A DNA stretch of 31,320 nucleotides from Promethearchaeota archaeon. GTDB taxonomy: Archaea; Asgardarchaeota; Lokiarchaeia; Sigynarchaeales; SOKP01. Made by a program: the position numbers and the translations under genes. Shown here one piece after another: positions 1-6,899 of this stretch. The notes beneath the pieces were generated by a model. That model ran no database searches. It saw only the letters and a program-made list of their open reading frames with translations, and was not told the origin of the DNA. The first letter of the stretch is position 1. The number at the start of each line of letters is the position of its first letter. Location: contig JAUWBH010000057.1 in assembly GCA_030605085.1 (NCBI GenBank), positions 1-31,320 on the forward strand. Reading direction: 5' to 3'.

Positions 1-1
1 T

Positions 2-1432
2 GTTGAAGTCCATTCAGCTCATGGTACTCTACATGCCTCTTTTTTATCTCCTTACTTAAATAAAAGAACGGATCAATATGGAGGATCTTTAGAGAATAGT
101 TGCACTTTTTTAATAGAAATTGTAGAAAAAATGAGGAAGAGCATAGGTGAAAAACCTCCCATTTTTGTTCGGATTTCTGCTGATGAACTACTACCCGATG
201 GACTAAAAATGGAGGATTCAAAACAAATTACTCAAATAATAGAAAATGCGGGAGTTGATTGTATTGATGTGAGTCAAGGGATCATAATAAGAAGTCCGTA
301 CGGCATAACAATTCCAACTTATTTTAAACGTGGGGGATTTATTCACTTAGCTGAAGCAATAAAAAAAGTAGTTAGTGTTCCTGTTATTAGTGTTGGAGGA
401 ATTAATGATCCTAGAATGGCAGACGAGTTTATTCAGCAGGGAAAAGCAGATATAATTTATATGGGTCGTCAATTAATTTGCGATGCTGAAACTCCAAATA
501 AATATTTTAACGGGCAACTGGATGATATTAAATATTGTCTGGGATGTTTACAATCTTGTGGTGCTTGCGTTTACGATGCTTATAGTGGCTTAAATTATAA
601 AGAACTTACTCCTTCATCTGAATTGAAAAAAATTGTTGTATTAGGGGGCGGAATTTCAGGAATGGAAGCAGCTAGAGTCGTAAAATTAAGAGGTCATGAA
701 GTAGAGATATATGAAAAATCTGATAAAATAGGAGGTTTAATCCCTCTAGTAGCAGCGGAATATAAGAAAGAAGACTTCATGAATATGGTCAATTATTTAG
801 AAACTCAATTAAAGAAATTAGACGTGCCAGTACATCTAAATAAGGAGTTAACAAAAGAAGACATAATTGCCTTAAAACCAGATATCTTGGTATTAGCTGT
901 CGGTACAGAGGCAACAATCCCAGTGAAATTAGAGGGAAGGCCGAATGTTTTAACCCAAGATGAAGCAATTTTAAAAAGTAAACCTATGGGAAAAAATGTC
1001 GTTGTTTGGGATTTAGATACCTATTGGAAAGGAGGTGTAGAAACAACCATAACTTTAGCTGAACAAGGATATAATATTAAAGCTCTAGTTGGTTCAGAAC
1101 AAATAATTGCAGCACAAATTTTTGCGGTATTGGGAAGAAGGCTTTGGATAGTTGAATATCTAAAAAATAATAATATCCCAATTTATACTAAAGCAAAACT
1201 GTTAGATGTGACCGATAATGGAGTAAAATTTCATGATCAGGATGGTAAAGAACAATTTATTGAAGCAGATACTTTAGTTTACTGTGGATCCAGACTTTCA
1301 AATGGGAAGAAATTAAAGAAAGAATTGGAAGGCGCTGCTCCTAAATTAGTTCTTATTGGTGATGCTAAAAGGCCTAGAAATATAGGAGAAGCAATGAAGG
1401 ACGCCCAAACTTTTGCTAGAAAATTAAAATAA
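2..1432 (+). CDS. OYE-family enoate/2,4-dienoyl-CoA reductase-like flavoprotein, 5' truncated by window edge
   Basis: The reading frame is open from base 2, so the gene begins outside the window; the ATG at 131 is internal. By alignment with the complete paralogue at 9760, about 184 N-terminal residues are missing. The visible part starts in the FMN TIM barrel at the substrate-binding HSAH motif and runs through RTDQYGGS. A cysteine cluster follows (codons at 536, 545, 557 and 566; CX2CX3CX2C), then an FAD/NAD dinucleotide fold (GGGISGMEAAR) and a second nucleotide-binding segment. This is the architecture of bacterial 2,4-dienoyl-CoA reductase, BaiCD/BaiH and trimethylamine dehydrogenase: FMN, [4Fe-4S] and FAD passing electrons from NAD(P)H to an activated C=C bond. 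The usual catalytic Tyr after HxAH is Thr. The loop between the third and fourth Cys is much shorter than in FadH. The protein is probably cytosolic. The family is firm; the substrate is unknown. Confidence 0.88.
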   Translation, partial: VEVHSAHGTLHASFLSPYLNKRTDQYGGSLENSCTFLIEIVEKMRKSIGEKPPIFVRISADELLPDGLKMEDSKQITQIIENAGVDCIDVSQGIIIRSPYGITIPTYFKRGGFIHLAEAIKKVVSVPVISVGGINDPRMADEFIQQGKADIIYMGRQLICDAETPNKYFNGQLDDIKYCLGCLQSCGACVYDAYSGLNYKELTPSSELKKIVVLGGGISGMEAARVVKLRGHEVEIYEKSDKIGGLIPLVAAEYKKEDFMNMVNYLETQLKKLDVPVHLNKELTKEDIIALKPDILVLAVGTEATIPVKLEGRPNVLTQDEAILKSKPMGKNVVVWDLDTYWKGGVETTITLAEQGYNIKALVGSEQIIAAQIFAVLGRRLWIVEYLKNNNIPIYTKAKLLDVTDNGVKFHDQDGKEQFIEADTLVYCGSRLSNGKKLKKELEGAAPKLVLIGDAKRPRNIGEAMKDAQTFARKLK

Positions 1433-1605
1433 AAAATATATTTTTATTCTTTTTATTTATTTGCACTTTAATGTGTAACTTTCAAATACTAATATGGTTT
1501 TCTTTTGAATAAATCTAAAAGTATACTCTCAGATGTAAACTTTTATAAATTAAATTCAATAAAAATATTATAATTTAATTACTTTTCAAAATAATGTGAA
1601 ATGCT

Positions 1606-3147
1606 ATGTCAAAAGTGAAAAATGCTTTTAAGGAGATTGAAGATATAATTGGATCTGATTTCGTCTCTGATAAGGATTTCATGAAGGCAGCTTACTCAAG
1701 AAATGTAGATCCTGCGTTTCCTGATAGATGGGCAGATATGATCGTAAGACCTGAGACTACAGAGGAAGTTTCTGAAATTGTAAAGATTGCCAATAAATAT
1801 AAGATTCACATGGTCCCTCGAGGTGGAGGAGCTGACTTAGTTGGTGGTTCTGTATCTCAAGGAGGAATCCTCTTAGATCTTACAAGAATGAATCAGATTT
1901 TTGAAATTAACGAAGATGACTATTATGTTATTGTTGGATGTGGAATTACATGGGGAAATTTACTTTCAGAATTACAAAAAAAAGGGATGACAACAGGAAT
2001 TCTTGGTCCAGGAAGTGGGTACTCCGCGACTATTGGTGGAGGATTATCAAATGCTACTGTGGGATTTAGTTCTACTAAATACGGTCTCGTGCCAGATATC
2101 TGTTTAGGTGTTGAGGTCGTCCTTCCTAATCCACAAGGAACAATTATTAGAACTGGAGCAGCGGCTAATAGATATGCTACTCCATTTTGCCGATATGGCG
2201 TTGCACCAGATTTTACAGGCCTCTTTATGGGAGATGTCGGTACGATGGGAGTTAAGACTAAAGCATTCCTAAGATTATTTCCTGATCCTCCATTTAAAGC
2301 ACGAAGGTATTATATGCTTAAAAAAGATGATTATAATAGGGTATTTGAGTTAGGTCATAAATTACGCAAGGAAGTTGGTGATGGATTGAATGATTTAATG
2401 GTAGCACCACTTATATTACCTATAATGTGGTATGGTGTGGCAGAAAATAAACCTCGTAAAATGCCTAAATTCAGTGGACCTGTATTTTCGGTAACGCTAG
2501 AAGCAACTGATCAACGAATTTTAGATGTGTATCTAGAAAAAGTTGATGAAATCATGTCAAAGGACGATGTTACTCGCCCATTTGAATGGCAAGAAGTGGA
2601 TTTGGACCAAAAATTATCAAAAGACTGGAACTTCACTTTAAAAGAAGAATTCAATTTTTTTCAAAAATATATTTCTTTGGCTCCTCCTCAAATTTCGTGT
2701 ACAACATGTCATAAAGTTCCTATTTCCAAATTAGGTAAAGCTGTTCAATCAGGTATGCAGTTCAATACTAAATATAAAAGTGAATTTCCACCAAATAATC
2801 CACCATTACCCGTCTTTGCATCATTCTTAATGTTTTTACCTAATGGAAATTGTGTGATTGTAGGAGGGCTTGGAGCTGAAAATCTTGATGAACAGCGTGA
2901 AACGACAATGAAAATATGGCATAAAAAAATAAGACACCAAGCTCGCTATGGTGGAGCACACTACTGGCTTGGGGAGTCAATTTCGCAATCGATTGTTGAA
3001 GCAGACGCTTACACACCGGAATTTATGCAGTTTTTCAGAGATATGAAGAAAACAGTAGATCCCAACTTTCTACTAAGTCCAAATAAATTCCACCTATATT
3101 CATACGATTACGACTATACGAAACACATCGTAAAAGACGAGGAATAG
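1606..3147 (+). CDS. FAD-linked oxidase, GlcD-like (paralogue 1 of 3)
   Basis: This 513-residue protein has the PCMH/VAO-type FAD-binding fold (FAD_binding_4), with the PP-loop PRGGGADLVGGS at residues 71-82, GPGSGYSATIGGG around 134-146, and RYGVAPDFTGLFMGDVGTMG around 196-215. A FAD_oxidase_C-like half follows. It belongs with GlcD, D-lactate dehydrogenase and alkyl-DHAP synthase, which oxidise alpha-hydroxy acids or related substrates; its own substrate cannot be read from the sequence. ATG 1606 is favoured by a GTGA at 1596-1599 and by the equivalent starts of both paralogues. There is no signal peptide or membrane segment. Residues 365-369 read CTTCH, a CxxCH motif shared by all three paralogues. 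It lies 173 bases after an OYE-like gene. The Fe-S subunit that such flavoproteins normally pair with is encoded only after paralogue 3. Confidence 0.88.
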   Translation: MSKVKNAFKEIEDIIGSDFVSDKDFMKAAYSRNVDPAFPDRWADMIVRPETTEEVSEIVKIANKYKIHMVPRGGGADLVGGSVSQGGILLDLTRMNQIFEINEDDYYVIVGCGITWGNLLSELQKKGMTTGILGPGSGYSATIGGGLSNATVGFSSTKYGLVPDICLGVEVVLPNPQGTIIRTGAAANRYATPFCRYGVAPDFTGLFMGDVGTMGVKTKAFLRLFPDPPFKARRYYMLKKDDYNRVFELGHKLRKEVGDGLNDLMVAPLILPIMWYGVAENKPRKMPKFSGPVFSVTLEATDQRILDVYLEKVDEIMSKDDVTRPFEWQEVDLDQKLSKDWNFTLKEEFNFFQKYISLAPPQISCTTCHKVPISKLGKAVQSGMQFNTKYKSEFPPNNPPLPVFASFLMFLPNGNCVIVGGLGAENLDEQRETTMKIWHKKIRHQARYGGAHYWLGESISQSIVEADAYTPEFMQFFRDMKKTVDPNFLLSPNKFHLYSYDYDYTKHIVKDEE

Positions 3148-3193
3148 GTGCTGAATTGTTTATACTTTAAGAAATAGCTTATTTTTTGCATCT

Positions 3194-3220
3194 CTTATTT
3201 TTTTTTTTCCTTCTTTTTTT
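3194..3220 (+). terminator. Oligo-T tract downstream of oxidase 1
   Basis: Runs of T (11 and 7) broken only by short C-containing interruptions start about 45 bases after the stop codon. Archaeal RNA polymerase terminates at such T-rich tracts without a hairpin. The position fits, but the region is generally T-rich. Confidence 0.4.
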
Positions 3221-3259
3221 GTAAAACGCTATTATCTATCTATTGTTTGACCAAATAAA
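3217..3259 (+). repeat. 43-bp intergenic repeat, copy 1
   Basis: This 43-bp stretch matches 6259-6301 at 40 of 43 positions. Both copies lie about 70-110 bases after the stop codon of a FAD-oxidase paralogue, in the same orientation. Both contain GTAAAACGCTAT and end in GTTTGACCAAATAAA. It is either a remnant of the duplication that made the oxidases or a conserved regulatory or RNA element. Confidence 0.7.
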
Positions 3260-3297
3260 TAATGCTAAACCTTTTAGCAATTTTATCTAATTACTAA

Positions 3298-3531
3298 ATG
3301 GGTAGAAATTTCCAGATTCTTAATCCCTATAAGCAGATTTCAAAAAAAGAAAACAGCGATTTAGATATAATAGTGGAATTCAAAGATGTAAAAGGTCTTA
3401 TTACTTTCATAAGTATTGAAAATGAATTATCAGAATCTTTGGGGATAAAAGTGGAACTTTTGACTTAAAAATCTATCAGCCCATATCTCATTGAAAGAAT
3501 TAAAAAAGAAGCAATTGTGATATACGGATGA
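3298..3531 (+). pseudogene. Relic of a MNT-type nucleotidyltransferase (antitoxin-like)
   Basis: The frame from ATG 3298 reads SDLDIIVEF followed by the helix that ends LGIKVELLT, then a TAA at 3466-3468. The same frame continues past it with SPYLIERIKKEAIVIYG and stops at 3529-3531. The order SDLDIIVEF, LGxKVxLVT, SPYxxxxIxxEAxxIY is that of small minimal nucleotidyltransferases. The GS motif that should precede SDLD is gone and the frame is interrupted, so the gene is dead. It lies just outside the intact HEPN/MNT pair on the other strand. Confidence 0.65.
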
Positions 3532-3561
3532 TAAAAGATAATGTTGCTTATTTAAAAAATT

Positions 3562-3975
3562 TTAAAGATCTAAATATTTTTTAACTATTTTAATTGTTTC
3601 TTCTGCTAAATCAAATGCACTTTGAGCTGCGTTTTCATTAAACACTTCTGCTGGAATTCCAGCCGGCAATCCATTAGGATATCTGGTAGGAATATAATAT
3701 ATATCTAATATTGAAACTTTTTCACCAAGTTTCTTAAATTTATCATCAAATTCCCCAGCCCAATCTGCTAATTTTTTTATAGAATGTCCTATTACTAAAT
3801 CCTCATTATTAGAATAAATAACTGATTTTAATGCTTTTTCAACAATTTGTTGCGATAGAAAGCATACCAAATAATATCGTTTATTATCAAGCAAAATTTT
3901 TGAACTTTTTAAATCTTCAAACGCTTGATCAAACCATCTTTTTGCTTCTTTTTCATACTTATTATTTTCGTTCAA
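3562..3975 (-). CDS. HEPN domain protein (toxin-like partner of a HEPN/MNT pair)
   Basis: This 137-residue, mostly helical protein opens with the HEPN pattern: a helix with RWFDQAFEDLKSSKILL, then YYLVCFLSQQIVEKALKSVI. GHSIKKL follows at residues 63-69 and TRYPNGLPAGIP at about 97-108. HEPN proteins are often RNases and, paired with MNT nucleotidyltransferases, form toxin-antitoxin modules. The classical catalytic RX4-6H is not visible: His64 has no Arg in the preceding ten residues. The protein may therefore be a non-nucleolytic member, or belong to the TRYP-type HEPN subgroup. Its start overlaps the upstream MNT gene by 14 bases, which indicates translational coupling. Confidence 0.85.
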   Translation of the reverse strand: MNENNKYEKEAKRWFDQAFEDLKSSKILLDNKRYYLVCFLSQQIVEKALKSVIYSNNEDLVIGHSIKKLADWAGEFDDKFKKLGEKVSILDIYYIPTRYPNGLPAGIPAEVFNENAAQSAFDLAEETIKIVKKYLDL

Positions 3976-4306
3976 ATATTATCTTACCTTCTTTCAATAT
4001 GTGTTGAATGAATAAATTATCTTTACTCATACGATTAAACTCGTTTGGTGTGTAAATAAAAAGATCAATATCCTTGGGTTGGATTTTTTTATAAATTTCA
4101 CCACTCCTTTCAATAAAATCTTTATCTGATTCGATGATAACAATTAAATCAATGTCGCTAGTTAAACCTAATTCTCCTCTCACAGAAGATCCAAATAAAA
4201 TTATTTTTAATGCTCCCAAATTAATTAGTTGAGATTTAACTCGAGATAATTCTTTTTCCAAATGTCTTAAATGCCGCTCTTTAAGTTCTTTAACTTTTTG
4301 GATCAT
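3962..4306 (-). CDS. MNT-type minimal nucleotidyltransferase (antitoxin-like)
   Basis: The protein contains the polymerase-beta-type nucleotidyltransferase motif GSX10DXD, seen as GSSVRGELGLTSDID, with preceding beta-strand LKIILF. In HEPN/MNT systems this enzyme neutralises the HEPN partner, in studied cases by AMPylating it. The frame could start 18 codons upstream, at 4360, but that extension is AT-driven sequence without family character. I place the start at the Met at 4304-4306 (MIQKVKELKERH), giving 114 residues, near the family norm. It is the first gene of a two-gene unit and overlaps the HEPN gene. The module lies between two oxidase paralogues and is transcribed against them, as expected for an inserted cassette. 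Confidence 0.85.
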   Translation of the reverse strand: MIQKVKELKERHLRHLEKELSRVKSQLINLGALKIILFGSSVRGELGLTSDIDLIVIIESDKDFIERSGEIYKKIQPKDIDLFIYTPNEFNRMSKDNLFIQHILKEGKIIFERK

Positions 4307-4374
4307 TATATAATAATTATTAATTTGTATTATTAAATTAATTGAAAGTCTTAAACTCAAAAGGTTATAATAAT

Positions 4375-4558
4375 ACTTAGGTTAAAATTTTAAATATAGA
4401 TAAATTATAAATTAATAAATCTTAACGAAGATCCGATAAATAATTAATTTTTTAATATAAAAATTTAGTTGTTTATTTAAAAAATATATTTAAAACATAT
4501 CCTAACAACAAGATTTAATGTTTAATTCATTTAATATCAATTTTACTTAGGTTAAAAT
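4375..4558. repeat. Pair of 14-bp direct repeats in the leader between the MNT gene and oxidase 2
   Basis: ACTTAGGTTAAAAT occurs at 4375-4388 and again at 4545-4558. The stretch between the MNT gene and oxidase 2 (about 4307-4614) is extremely AT-rich and contains no convincing gene. It should hold promoters for both directions. The repeats could be binding sites or duplication scars. Confidence 0.4.
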
Positions 4559-4623
4559 ACAAAATTATATTTATCAACTTAATAAATAATAGTTGAATTA
4601 ATATCAAACTAGTTGTGAATAAA

Positions 4624-6150
4624 ATGTCCAAAGTAAAAGACGCATATAAGGAAATTGAGAAAGCTATTGGTCCAGACTTCATAACCGATAAAGACTTCAT
4701 GAAAGCGGCGTATTCTCGAAATGTCGACCCTGCATTTCCTGATAGATGGGCGGATATAATAGTAAGACCAGAAACATCAGAAGAAGTTTCTGAAATTGTA
4801 AAAGTAGCGAATAAATATAAGATCCATATGGTTCCAAGAGGGGGAGGAGCTGACCTAGTAGGAGGTTCTGCCACTCAAGGAGGGATTCTTTTAGATCTGA
4901 CACGAATGAATAAAATATTAGAAATTAATAAGGATGATTATTATGTAATTGTCGAGTGTGGAGTTACATGGGGGGCTTTAGTATCAGAATTGCACCCTAC
5001 AGGCTATACTACAGGCATCATTGGTCCTGGAAGTGGCTTTGCCGCAACAATCGGTGGAGGGCTTTCAAATAGCACTGCAGGAGGTGGATCGACTAAATAT
5101 GGTTTAGTTCCAGACATATGTTTAGGAGTTGAAGTTGTACTTCCTAACCCTCAAGGAACAATTATACGAACAGGAGCCGCCTCGAATAAATATGCGAAAC
5201 CATTTTGCCGATACGGTGTTGCGCCAGATTTTACAGGATTGTTCATGGGGGATGTCGGAACAATGGGAATTAAGACTAAGGCTTTCCTGAGATTATTCCC
5301 CGATCCTCCGTTTAAAGCGAATAGAAGTTATATTCTTAAAAAAAATGATTATCATAAAGTGTTTGAGTTATCGCAAAAAATACGGTATGAAATTGCGGAT
5401 GGATTGCGCGATTTAATGGTCTTACCTCCAATATTCATTCAAATGTTTATAGCTCAAGTAGCAGCAGAAGTAGATTTTAAACTACCAAGAACAAAAGGAC
5501 CTTTTGTTTCTATAACGTTGGAAGCAACCGACCCACGAATTTTAGATGTTCATCTCGAAAAGCTTGATAAAATTATGACAAAAGATAACGCTTCTATCCT
5601 TATTGAATTTCCAGGAACGCAAGAAGAAGAATGGAGCTATAATTTAGAAGCGAATTTTCATTTTTTTCAACCTACCATTTCCCCTAATCCTCCTAGAGTC
5701 GCATGCGCTACTTGTCATAAGATTCCAATATCAAAAACTGGCGAAATTGTAAAAAAGAATATCGAATTTGGAGTTAAACATAAAAATGAACTTCCACCTG
5801 ATAATTATTATGGCTTTTTTGCTTCTATGTTATACTTTTTACCGAATGGAAATTACGTAGTTTTAGGAGCTTTTACCGCTGATAACGAGGATGGTAAACG
5901 CAAAATCGCAATGGATTTATGGCATAAGAAAACAAGAGATCAAGTTCGTTATGGCGGAGTCCATTACTGGCTTGGGGAGTCGATTTCGCAATCGGTTGTT
6001 GAAGCAGATGCATTTACACCAGAATTTATGCAGTTTTTTAGAGATATGAAGAAAACAGTAGATCCCAATTATTTACTGAGTCCAAATAAATTCCACCTAT
6101 ATTCATACGATTACGACTATACCAAACATATTGTAAAAGATGAGGAGTAG
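4624..6150 (+). CDS. FAD-linked oxidase, GlcD-like (paralogue 2 of 3)
   Basis: This 508-residue paralogue of the oxidases at 1606 and 6900 has the same PP-loop PRGGGADLVGGS, GPGSGFAATIGGG and RYGVAPDFTGLFMGDVGTMG. A GTG at 4615 could open the frame three codons earlier. However, GTGA at 4615-4618 occupies the ribosome-binding position of the paralogues, and MSKVKDAYKEIE from ATG 4624 aligns with their N-termini. The divergent middle of the C-terminal half (about residues 265-355) suggests a different substrate from the other two. Yet CATCH (C361, C364, H365) is kept there. Neither this copy nor copy 1 has an Fe-S gene directly downstream, so it may share the one at 8459. Confidence 0.88.
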   Translation: MSKVKDAYKEIEKAIGPDFITDKDFMKAAYSRNVDPAFPDRWADIIVRPETSEEVSEIVKVANKYKIHMVPRGGGADLVGGSATQGGILLDLTRMNKILEINKDDYYVIVECGVTWGALVSELHPTGYTTGIIGPGSGFAATIGGGLSNSTAGGGSTKYGLVPDICLGVEVVLPNPQGTIIRTGAASNKYAKPFCRYGVAPDFTGLFMGDVGTMGIKTKAFLRLFPDPPFKANRSYILKKNDYHKVFELSQKIRYEIADGLRDLMVLPPIFIQMFIAQVAAEVDFKLPRTKGPFVSITLEATDPRILDVHLEKLDKIMTKDNASILIEFPGTQEEEWSYNLEANFHFFQPTISPNPPRVACATCHKIPISKTGEIVKKNIEFGVKHKNELPPDNYYGFFASMLYFLPNGNYVVLGAFTADNEDGKRKIAMDLWHKKTRDQVRYGGVHYWLGESISQSVVEADAFTPEFMQFFRDMKKTVDPNYLLSPNKFHLYSYDYDYTKHIVKDEE

Positions 6151-6195
6151 GATAAAACGGAAAAGAATTAGATAATTTTTTAATTATTTTAATAA

Positions 6196-6220
6196 TTTCT
6201 TTTTTTCATTTTTTTTGTTT
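6196..6220 (+). terminator. Oligo-T tract downstream of oxidase 2
   Basis: T-runs of eight, separated by CA, begin about 45 bases after the stop codon, the same arrangement as after oxidase 1. It is a plausible archaeal T-tract terminator. Confidence 0.4.
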
Positions 6221-6258
6221 GTTTGAATTATTAAAAATTAATTTTTTATTAATGGCGC

Positions 6259-6301
6259 TTTTGTAAAACGCTATAATCTATTTTTTGTTTGACCAAATAA
6301 A
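6259..6301 (+). repeat. 43-bp intergenic repeat, copy 2
   Basis: This is the partner of 3217-3259, with three mismatches in 43 bases. Just 5' the sequence reads GCGCTTTTGTAAAACGCT, which can form a short imperfect hairpin (GCG and TTTT pairing with AAAA and CGC). Confidence 0.7.
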
Positions 6302-6407
6302 GTAACTTAAAATATACTTATCTACTAAATAATACTTAGTCAATCCTAAATAAAATTAAAAACATTTGAAGTTTTAACTAAAAATTCAATAAAAAGGAGA
6401 TGATTTT

Positions 6408-6518
6408 ATGGGAGATGATAAAAAAAAAGTAAAGAAAGGTGCCAAGAAAGGACTAAAAAAGGGGCTCAAGAAGGGTTTTAAAGCGTTAAAGGGAGAAATT
6501 GAAGGGGAAGAGGATTAA
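6408..6518 (+). CDS. Small Lys/Gly-rich protein (36 aa), unknown function
   Basis: ATG 6408 is preceded by a strong ribosome binding site (AAAAAGGAGATGATTTT), better than those of the large genes nearby. The 36-residue product has an acidic N-terminus (MGDDKKK), a cationic repeat-like core (GAKKGLKKGLKKGFKALKG) and an acidic tail (EIEGEED). The core could form an amphipathic helix that contacts nucleic acid or membrane. The gene ends one base before the next ATG, so the two small genes form a tight pair. I recognise no family. The strong ribosome binding site and the coupling are the main evidence that it is translated. Confidence 0.6.
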   Translation: MGDDKKKVKKGAKKGLKKGLKKGFKALKGEIEGEED

Positions 6519-6519
6519 T

Positions 6520-6693
6520 ATGGAAAGGGGAATGATTGGGAAAATATTAGCAGATGTTAATAGTTTAAGGGGAATGATTGGGAAAATATTAGCAGATGAT
6601 GAATATATTAAGAAATATATACAGTATCTGGATAAAGAGCTAAGAGAAATAAAGCAAGACATAAAGACTATATTATATTTTCAAAAAAAATAA
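6520..6693 (+). CDS. Small helical protein (57 aa) with an internal 14-residue duplication
   Basis: ATG 6520 lies one base after the stop of the preceding small gene, with GGGGAAGAGG as ribosome binding site inside that gene's end. The frame is open slightly further upstream, from 6499, but without a good start. The product has RGMIGKILAD twice with a 14-residue period. A charged helical stretch (YIKKYIQYLDKELREIKQDI) with coiled-coil-like hydrophobic spacing follows. No family is recognised. The pairing with a cationic peptide suggests a two-component small-protein unit, perhaps binding each other, but that is inference. Confidence 0.55.
   Translation: MERGMIGKILADVNSLRGMIGKILADDEYIKKYIQYLDKELREIKQDIKTILYFQKK
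6526..6598 (+). repeat. Perfect 31-bp tandem duplication, period 42 bp
   Basis: Bases 6526-6556 are repeated exactly at 6568-6598, in frame, giving two copies of RGMIGKILAD in the small protein. The lack of synonymous differences implies a recent duplication. Confidence 0.9.
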
Positions 6694-6701
6694 AATTTCC
6701 A

Positions 6702-6709
6702 TTTTTTTT
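6702..6709 (+). terminator. T8 tract after the small gene pair
   Basis: Eight T residues begin eight bases after the stop codon of the 57-residue gene. This is a weak archaeal terminator candidate. Confidence 0.3.
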
Positions 6710-6888
6710 ATAAATTAATTTTTAATAAGTAGTGTTTTTTTATTATATCAACATTAATTATAATACTATTACTTTTATCATATAAGTGATTAGACTTTAC
6801 TTGCGTACCTAATTAAAAAATTATGTTAATAAGTAAAGCTTTATTAATTCATTGAACGTATGTTTTTATTATTAAATTTAAAAATATT

Positions 6889-6893
6889 GGTGA
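6889..6893 (+). promoter_or_regulatory. Ribosome binding site GGTGA deciding the start of oxidase 3
   Basis: GGTGA complements the 3' end of archaeal 16S rRNA and lies six bases before ATA at 6900. Its TGA (6891-6893) is also an in-frame stop, so translation cannot start further upstream. Oxidases 1 and 2 have GTGA six and five bases before their ATG starts. Confidence 0.65.
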
Positions 6894-6899
6894 AAAAAA

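Noticed and set aside
4527..4903. Minus-strand open frames of 115 and 68 residues over the start of oxidase 2
   Set aside because: They are antisense to the conserved FAD-binding region of the oxidase, have no ribosome binding site, and are low-complexity shadows of its codons.
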